Assembly (NCBI RefSeq): GCF_029227915.1
Contig: NC_079875.1
Span: forward strand, 30,024,501 to 30,088,500
Direction: 5' to 3'
Length of the DNA: 64,000 nucleotides
Source of the DNA: Hydractinia symbiolongicarpus
Taxonomy: Eukaryota > Cnidaria > Hydrozoa > Anthoathecata > Hydractiniidae
Position numbers and translations under genes: made by a program. Position 1 is the first letter of the stretch; every line of letters begins with the position of its first letter. Below, piece by piece: positions 57,214-64,000 of this stretch. The notes under the pieces were generated by a model that saw nothing but the letters and a program-made list of their open reading frames with translations, did no database searches and was not told the origin of the DNA.

Positions 57214-59583
57214 TTAAAGGAATGTACAGTTATCATTGCGTTCTTTAATCGATTCCTTCCATAATTGGAAATAAGAGAGAAAATCGTCCAGCCAGGTGAA
57301 ACGGATATCATCGATAGATTCATATGGTCTTAAAAATGGTTTTCTCTTCAATTCATGGTCAACAGTGTTTTTAACATTAAGGCAGTCAAAAAACTTATCC
57401 ATCATGATGCAAAATTGTGCAGTGCCAGCTGCTTCAGGTGGACCAAACTCATTAATTACATTTCCAACTGTTTCACTTAGTACTTGTGCAGCCAAACGGA
57501 CTCTCATTTTAGAATAAGGTGTCAAATTTATGTGATCATTTGTCAACTTGTGCACTAACTTTAAGCCACTTTCAAGATCTTCATGATATAACTGAGATAT
57601 GTGACTCCAAAGTACAAAAAACCCACTGTTCCACATGTACCGTGTTGCTCTACCAGAACCAGAGTTGGACAGACAATTGCGAGCTGTTTTAATGAGATGG
57701 GGTACATCAGCAAAAAAATATATAAAACGTTTATCTGTAGCATATAGGTTGATGGAACGATACACTACATTTTTTTCTGACTCTCCACATAATAACTTGT
57801 GCATTCTAAAAAAACGACGGTTTGGAGAAGCACCATCAGCTGTAGCAGCAATAACTTTTAAATTTATTTGCTCTAAATAAGAAACTGCTTTCCAAAAAAT
57901 AGGCATGAGCTGAAATGAGGTAATACCGGTGGTAGCAAATGTCGCAAAACTGAATGACAATGGGTTTACGATGCTTTTAACAAGAAAAACGAGGACGTGG
58001 GATGCTAATTCTTTTACATTTTTGAGTGTTGCAAAGTTTGTATTAATATCACCTAGGTCCACAAAACCAATTAGTTCACCTGTGTACTTATCCCACACCA
58101 AATCTTCCTGTATCTTCATCTCGTCAAATAGTATGGTGACAAATCTCTCAGGTGCTGAAAATAATGCTGTTTTCTTAGAAAGATCTTCAATAATTTGATA
58201 GTTAAATCCTCTGGTTGGGCGAATGTAGTTTCGGTAATCTCGCAAAGTACGCAAACTGGGAAGGACTAATATTCCAGAACCAGTGTTTTTATCAAATCGC
58301 AAGTCGGAATATGCAGAGGAAGATTTAGCAGCTAGATTCAGACAGTATTTGATGATCATAGGATGGCATCTGACACTATGTGGACTAGAAGATTGCACAT
58401 ACTTTTGTTGCTCCTCCCAAAATAACTTCATAAAAGGTGGAACAGCCTCTCTGTCACAACCAGTAAAAATAGATATTAGATCTTTACTTAACGCAGGACT
58501 TACATTTTCAGAGTGACTTTCTAAAGCATTTTTTATTTCTGCAATTTCCTTTTCCAATCTCTTACAATTTAGTCTTTGATTTTGCAGAGTAAATTTTATC
58601 CTTTCAGGGGAGGTAAATTTAATCGGTGCCTTCAATTTAGCTGGTTCAAGCATCTTTTTTTCTTTTCGGGTGTCACTATACATAACCTTTATGTTGTGAG
58701 AAACACACTGTAAACATGGATGTTTGTCATTGGTGGATAGCAGCATCCTGCAATCATTAGACCGGTAGTATTCATCTTGGTGTAGATGAGATTGAAATGA
58801 CTGCTGTTGGAAGGAGAGGTAATTAAACTTTTTAGGTATGACATGTTTTTGATAGTTAAATTCTTTACCAGGATCAAGCATAGTAATACCTCCACATAAT
58901 ATGTAGTTATTGGTTAATTCAAAAATAAAACTTGAAAGTGTAATGTTATAAAATGTTCGATTGTATAACGAATAAAAGACATGGTCATCAGGCAACATCC
59001 AACCATAAACCCTTACAGAAAATGCTAATGATTGGTCTATAAATACTTCATACTTTGGTAGGATATGATCTGTGGTAAAACATGTAACAATGACTAAAGT
59101 ATCCTGCACATCAACATGCCAACTTTTACTTAATGAAAGTTTCACGATGCGTTGTTTAAAATCAGAAAAACTTTTATAAATTGTGGAAGGAGATGGTGGC
59201 GGAGATAAATCTTGAAAAACTAGGAATTCCTCACGCTTTTGTATAGAAGTGGTTGAACGACTTTCACTACTAATGGTGACAGTTTGAAAACTTTTTTTAG
59301 GAAGATTCAGATATGGTATTTCCCCTTCTTTAAGTGACTTACGTGTAGGGTAAACATAAAATTGATCAGGCGAGAAATGACGTTCGCAAATATATAACTT
59401 GAAGGTATCAATACGCTTTCTCAGCTGCTTATCAATCACACGATCCTTTGTTATGATGTTGATCAATTTCTCACCCCATGTCTTGTTGAAATCACTATTT
59501 GGCAAAGGAACTTTGAAAATACTTATATCCTTATGTCTTCTGGAAGTGTAACAACCAAATATTGCGCAATTTTCCCCAGGCAT
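57214..59583 (-). pseudogene. THAP transposase (P-like) of copy B, C-terminus lost
   Basis: 789 codons from ATG 59583. A THAP zinc finger comes first (Cys 6, Cys 11, Cys 66, His 69; then IPYLNLP). The transposase core has ILFDEMKI (Asp about 486, probable first catalytic Asp), TADGASPNR (Asp about 582) and DVPHLIKTARNCL (about 628). The frame ends at RNDNCTFL, where copy A continues with a Trp-rich link and a FCQDPLENYFG domain. Beyond the stop another frame reads MITVHSFKEVCKFLLEHGV, the counterpart of copy A, so a small deletion with frameshift removed the junction. The conserved C-terminal domain is not found further on. THAP binds the element's ends and the core cuts DNA; this copy is probably inactive or altered. 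Confidence 0.8.
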
Positions 59584-59736
59584 ATTAGAATAAACATCAA
59601 ACTGTTATGAAATCAAACCAAAACATACAGGCAATTATACGCCATTTTGAACTTCTGTGCAGGATCGGAGATCTGGGTGCGAGCTTCATTTGCTTGCAAA
59701 AACATAAAACAATAGGCCATTGTTTGTCACCAGACT

Positions 59737-59758
59737 ATCTTTTTTTCTTATGACTATG
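59737..59758. repeat. Right terminal inverted repeat of P-like copy B
   Basis: Exact complement of 55451-55472. A near-palindrome, AACAATAGGCCATTGTT, lies just inside at 59708-59724. Confidence 0.9.
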
Positions 59759-60911
59759 AATATACAAAAGAAAGAGCAGGGGTCCCAACCCAGATCCCTG
59801 CGGCACCCCGAAAGCATCTTCATGAAGCAGATCTGATCCTGTGTCCTTTACAAGAGTCCGCTGCATTCGGCCCGTTAAGTAGGACTTGAACCAGTCAAAG
59901 GCAGCAACTCTGATGCCAAAACACCATAGTTTTTTTAACAAAATTTTATGATCAATAGTGTCAAAAGCTTTTTTAAGGTCAATGAGCGCAGCACAAACAA
60001 AGTTATGTTGGTCTAGCTCAGTAAGAATAAAATCAGAGACATTGATTACTGCAGTTTCTGTGGAAAAGAGTTTTCGAAATCCGGACTGTCTGCCATTTAG
60101 GAAGTTGTGCTCAGAAATAAAATAAGACATTTGCTCATGCACTAACGTTTCAAAAATTTTCATATGAATTGGCAGAATGGAGATAGACCGATAATTAGTA
60201 GGATCTGTTTTCTTGCCACTTTTAAAAATAGGCGAGACCCTTTTAGTCTTCCAACGTTTAGGTACATAACCAGTAAATAAAGATTTCTTGAAAAGACTTG
60301 ATAAATAAATACTTAAAACCGACGAACCTGCTTTTAGCAGTCGTGAACCAATTCCGTCCTAGCCTGTAGCTTTATTACGTTTTAGTGAACTAATTATTTT
60401 TTCGACACTTTTGGTCTCAATACGAGCCAACCAAAAATCGTGTCTGTCAGAAGAAAATTTAGGGGCTAGTTTGGCACCAACACTGACAAAAAATGAATTG
60501 AATGTGTTGGAAATTCCTTTTGGGTGAGAAGTTTCCGTACCATCGTTTTGGACTACTCGTTTTATTGAGGTAGTATTGCCTGACTTATCACGAACCAGGT
60601 CTTTTTAGGGTTTTCCAAAGTTGTTTTGGTCGTTTTTGAAAGTCTTGCAAAACGTCATTATAGTATTTGTTTTTTAGTCGATTTTTGAGACCTATTACCT
60701 GGTTCCTTTTTTGTTTGAAAGCTTCCCAGTCTATGATGGATTTTGTTTTTGATGCTTTGCGTTTTAAGAAGTCTCTTTCTTTGTGGGTTGTGATACACTG
60801 GTTAATGGTTACTTGTTGTGGATTATCATTTTGACGGTTTAAACTGATAAAAAACCCATATTTATAGAGTACAGTTCTATTGCTATATATAGGACAAAAA
60901 TTACAAAACAT
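59759..60911 (-). pseudogene. LINE reverse transcriptase, 5' part
   Basis: 60911-60588 gives the linker (FLKRKASKTKSIIDWEAFKQ, NRLKNKYYNDVLQDF). The frame then continues with FFVSVGAKLAPKF and SLKRNKATG, a stop (TAG, probably from TGG), DGIGSRLLK, PKRWKTKRVSPIFKSG and NYRSISILP. 60163-59759 has the palm: NGRQSGFRKLFSTETA, ALIDLKKAFDTIDH (first catalytic Asp) and GVPQGSGLGPLLFLLYI, where the P-like element begins. All are classic RT motifs of CR1/L2-type LINEs. Confidence 0.8.
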
Positions 60912-60978
60912 ATAGAGTAATAGCTGAAAATATATGCAAAGCTAAAGTATATAATATTAATAATATTATAATATTATA

Positions 60979-61917
60979 TAAATCTTCCGCAAATCACACA
61001 AAATCTTGTAAAATCAAAAACCCCGAAAAACTTGCTACAAGGTCTTCCAAAACAACAGTCGCATTGCAATCTAACCCTGATTTTAGGAATAGCGGTCTAA
61101 AAAACTTGGGAAACACATGTTATGCAAACTCCATCTTACAATGTTTTTATAACCTTCCAAAAGTTAAAGAAGCCATTTCTGTCAGCAAAACAACCTCAAA
61201 GTTAGGCTATTTCTAGAAGTGCAGTTGATCCCTCCCATCTTTTGCGTGCTATGAAACATCATATCTCAGCTGCAACGGGAAGTGCATTTAATATCTTTGC
61301 TCAGCACGACGTCCCCGAGGTTCTTGAATATCTCCTACCTGGTCTGTCATTAGACTTTCCATTTCTTGGAAGTCTTTTTAGTATTGGCATCAAGACATCA
61401 ACCACTTGCAATTCATGTCATATTACCAGCTCCTCAGAAGTTATAGCACCATGCATCCAACTTTCTCTGCACCCTACGTTACAATCTTCCTTAGATAATT
61501 TCTTCGAAAGCGAGGAGTTGTCAGACACCAATGCCTACTTCTGCCATGTTTGCAACGCTCATCAAACTGCTCTAGTTGAAAAAGAGGTAGTGTCGTGCGG
61601 TTCTCATCTCATTTTACAGCTCAAACGTTTTGCCAGTGCCAACGGCCTTGTGTCAAAAATTGCCTCTCGTATTACTGCTTACCCTGGTACCCTTTCCATA
61701 CCTTTAACCGTAGATGGAGAAGTGAAATTTCGTAAAAATTTTCAATTAAGGGCTATTATCAACCATTGCGGCAACTTAAATAATGGTCACTACACAACCA
61801 TAGCCTTCGACCACATGGTACACAGATACATTGCAACGATAGAGCAGTAATTTTCTGTGATGACCGCCTTATTAACAGTCACGAGTCATATGTTTTCTTT
61901 TTAGAAGAGCTGAGATA
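60979..61917 (+). pseudogene. USP-family deubiquitinase, degenerate
   Basis: An open stretch without an ATG begins near 60979 and carries the USP Cys box, SGLKNLGNTCYANSILQCF (catalytic Cys at 61119-61121). It hits TAG near 61214. The frame then moves to SRSAVDPSHLLRAMKHH, followed by TTCNSCHITSS and YFCHVCNAHQ (zinc-binding Cys pairs), HLILQLKRF and the His box NHCGNLNNGHYTTIAF (His at 61788-61790). A last frameshift near 61825 leads to CNDRAVIFCDDRL...ESYVFFLEELR, ending about 61917. USPs remove ubiquitin. Two frameshifts and a stop make this copy a pseudogene. A gene this compact and intronless points to a retrocopy or a gene carried by an element. Confidence 0.75.
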
Positions 61918-61924
61918 AGAATAT

Positions 61925-62470
61925 TTTAACTGGAATGAGTCAGCAAGGGGCTTGACTACACTCAGTCTTGTCTTTGGAGAGTGACGACTCCACTTATTAC
62001 CCCAGTCAAAAATAAAACAAAATCAAATAAAAATTAAGTTAGCAAGGGGGTTTGATCATACTAGGTCTTGTCTTTGGAGAGTAACGACTCCACTTATTAC
62101 CTGAGTTAAAAACAAAGAATAGCACAGTTTGAACAGAAAGTGGTCAAAGTTAATTTTAGGAAGATAGGGATGTCTAGTTTCTGCTGATGACCGTCCGCGG
62201 ACCTCTTCGAGGTGACCCAGCTAGACATCCAGGGTACTTAGGTTCAGAAATATGGGTCGAAACCTACCTGCCCTTAGTTAAAGTTCTGTTCATCTTTTCA
62301 AATGTGTTGTGTCCTTTTTATTTTTTTAATTCCTTGTAAAAAGGGAGAATTGTGCTTTTAGAGGCATATTCTCTGGAGGAGTACAACCTCTAGCTTGTTT
62401 CCAAAGACCTAACAGGTTGAGTTCATCATTGCGGTGGCTTGCCACCTCTTTGTAAATTATTTTCTTATTT
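61925..62470 (+). repeat. Interspersed repeat carrying the structured RNA, copy 2
   Basis: Closely similar to 28240-28860, with the same two tandem CTTGTCTTTGGAGAG units, the structured RNA and the same 3' part. It starts only a few bases after the end of the USP remnant. Confidence 0.8.
62168..62275 (+). ncRNA. Candidate structured RNA, copy 3
   Basis: Outer stem GGATGTCTAG (62168-62177) with CTAGACATCC (62221-62230). Hairpins CCG-TCCG-CGG (62191-62200) and ACCTC-TTC-GAGGT (62201-62213), the latter perfect here and mismatched in the copy at 28533. Then GACCC, matched by GGGTC in the loop of the second stem, followed by GAAACC. Confidence 0.6.
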
Positions 62471-63364
62471 TTATATATAATATTAAGCATCCACAAAGCC
62501 AAGGTAAAAACACATCCCTATATAATATTAATAAGCGTGAACAAAGTATATACATAGAATAGCGCACAACGTAAAATATGTGAAAACATAGAGGTAGGTA
62601 ATAGGAGCGGGGAGGGGGAGGAAGAAAAACTGCTAGAACTAAAAAGAAAAACCATGAGGCAACTGCAACTTAAATACTAGTAGACTGCTGATTACAATAT
62701 ATGCTGCTGACCACAAAAGGCACATAGGTAAATGGTAAACTAACTATAATAAAAAGCCAGAGTGGAAAAGGACAACGTCGTGCAGAAACTCCGAAACAAA
62801 GGGGAGGGGGGACTCTAGAGGAATGAGAATACAAAAATTAGCTACCATAGATGGTATACTTGCCAATGAGAAAATAATAAGAATAGGCAGACATACGATT
62901 GACAGCAACATAATCACAGACTGTGGTCAGTGAGTTTAGCTGCAAAAAGTGCAAAAATGATAATAAGTGTTGTCTTGCATGAAGACGTGATATATCGTCA
63001 GCAAGGACATTCTGAGCACCACCTATATTTTTAAACGTATCATGTAGGATAGACTTTAGTGAGGGATTTTTTTCTTAAAAATTTTTTTATGTTGTTCATC
63101 ACATTATCTGATGGAGGTGAGAATACCCTTTGTCATCCATTTTTTATGATTGAAATTTTGTTTATATTTGTTGGAAGGTTTTTTAAAAGGAACACAGTCT
63201 TTTAAAGTAGAATTTATAAATTATAGAAAATATCAAAAGATTTAGATGGGTTATTGTCATCAAGGGATAGTAAGTTATTCCAATCAACATAAGAAGTTTT
63301 CAAAATAAATTTCTTATGGTCAAAATTTTTTTTCAATCAGGAGCAGGTCGTTTATCATTTGGTG
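62471..63364. other. Non-coding stretch, perhaps decayed LINE linker
   Basis: No clear gene. On the minus strand the part next to 63364 still gives broken stretches such as FILKTSYVDWNNLLSLDDNN, consistent with the linker after the LINE endonuclease. Confidence 0.4.
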
Positions 63365-63760
63365 GACCTGAAGCAAAATTGTTTTTGTTAAGAATTAAAA
63401 ACTGAGGAAAGTGGTCTGAAATTGATGAAATGAGGTTACTAGATATAGATGTATGTTCGTTAGAATCATGGAATATATTATCAAATAAAGTGCTAGTGTT
63501 CTCAGTGACTCTAGTGGGTAAAGTAACAGATGGAAGAAGGGAGAATGAAAATATTGAATCTAAAAAAATTGATATATTTGTATCCGAATCATATGGTCAA
63601 AGATTGGCATTAAAATCACCTAAAAGGAAATTTTTTTATTTTCTGAAGAGGCTATGTTAAGAATAGGAATCAGAAAATTGTTACTAAAATCTTGTAAAAT
63701 GTCTGTACACACATCCAACTATAAAATTCTTAACCTTAGGTTAGACTATCTCAGCAAAAA
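63365..63760 (-). pseudogene. LINE APE endonuclease, C-terminal part
   Basis: Minus strand: VGCVYRHFTRF, a frameshift, then FSNNFLIPILNIASSENKK, GDFNANL, LPTRVTENTSTLFDNIF and ISDHFPQF. GDFN and SDH are the conserved catalytic motifs of APE-type endonucleases, which nick target DNA for retrotransposition. Stops and a frameshift are present. The N-terminal part is not seen. Confidence 0.65.
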
Positions 63761-64000
63761 CTGATTCTAACTCATACAGAATGTTGTGGGGTAAATTCGA
63801 TGTGTTTTTCCATATTTTATCTAAATATAACTTCTCTTTCCAAACATTTTAATATAACTTAATAGTCTCTTCTGTGAAGTAAAAAGCTGTGAGAAAATTA
63901 CATTGTGTACGAAACACTGTCTTTCCTTTCATGGAATTAACTATTCTCTCATAACTTTCAATCGCTCTATCAACAGATATATAAATGTATTTGAAGCATA
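63761..64000. other. Window edge, unassigned
   Basis: The minus strand has a short protein-like piece (TVFRTQCNFLTAFYFTEETI) near 63850-63930, not recognised. Otherwise nothing was seen. Confidence 0.25.

Larger units (their letters stand above)
55451..59758. mobile_element. P-like THAP transposon, copy B (4308 bp)
   Basis: The 22 bp inverted ends are exact: the left begins CATAGTCATAAG at 55451-55472, and the right at 59737-59758 ends CTTATGACTATG. A 7 bp duplication of AATATAC flanks it. Removing the element and one AATATAC rejoins the reverse transcriptase frame of the host LINE exactly. Inside are two convergent genes, a C2H2 protein and a THAP transposase. P-group elements usually make 8 bp duplications, so 7 bp is a little unusual. 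Confidence 0.9.
54960..63760 (-). mobile_element. CR1/L2-like LINE, interrupted by two insertions
   Basis: Parts of an APE-type non-LTR retrotransposon follow in order on the minus strand: endonuclease (63760-63365), linker and N-terminal RT region (60911-60170), RT palm (60163-59759), then YIDDL and YADD motifs and thumb (55450-54960). A P-like transposon (55451-59758) splits the RT palm. A segment with a USP remnant and the 61925-62470 repeat lies between endonuclease and linker. That the endonuclease and RT belong to one element is inferred from order and orientation. Confidence 0.65.

Overview
The window looks like AT-rich nuclear DNA from an early-branching animal. A cnidarian, perhaps a hydrozoan, fits best but is not proven. 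The evidence is spliced genes with GT-AG introns and very short exons, long AT-rich non-coding stretches, tRNA-derived SINEs, and a wide range of animal transposons. No bacterial gene, rRNA gene or CRISPR array was seen.

Layout. 1-2000: a degenerate ~43 bp tandem array split by a tRNA-derived SINE, then a small foldback element. 5265-7433: exons of a SET-domain lysine methyltransferase (KMT5A-like). 7434-13463: no genes, but several perfect hairpins and a second SINE family. 13464-20551: a large Helitron of the OTU-bearing (Helentron-like) type. Its first reading frame starts with a hydrophobic leader and a 2A-like ribosome-skipping motif, then an OTU protease. Rep and Pif1-type helicase parts follow, and a 145 bp tandem array lies downstream. 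20600-24400: no genes, with a hAT-like MITE and a diverged duplication. 24464-25076: a small three-exon gene with two copies of one domain and an Arg/Gly-rich tail; a broken inverted relative lies at 32462-33013. 26100-28860: a CCTTGCC-type array, a SINE, one isolated exon and repeats carrying a conserved RNA fold. 30137-34328: remnants of a non-LTR retrotransposon and of a MULE-type gene. 36300-39175: copy A of a P-like THAP transposon. 40420-41893: a pogo-like element with TA target duplication and GCGCC-rich inverted termini. 42300-45090: a second KMT5A-like SET gene on the minus strand. 46400-48172: MITEs and PIF/Harbinger remains. 49338-53400: a degenerate Academ-like unit (DUF6589-type protein plus RecQ-like helicase, convergent). 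54960-60911 and 63365-63760: a CR1/L2-like LINE on the minus strand, with P-like copy B (55451-59758) inserted in its reverse transcriptase and a broken USP deubiquitinase between its halves.

Two things stand out. First, a compact RNA fold occurs at 27588-27702, 28533-28642 and 62168-62275. The first copy has almost no sequence in common with the other two in its long stems, yet it keeps the same two stems, two internal hairpins and a matching GA(A)CCC / GGGT(T)C pairing. Second, a 2A-like motif sits in frame ahead of an OTU protease in a Helitron. Also of interest is the P-like family, in which both copies carry a second, convergent C2H2 zinc-finger gene facing the THAP transposase.

Most coding regions here belong to mobile elements and most are broken. 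The two SET genes and the small tandem-domain gene are the best candidates for host genes.
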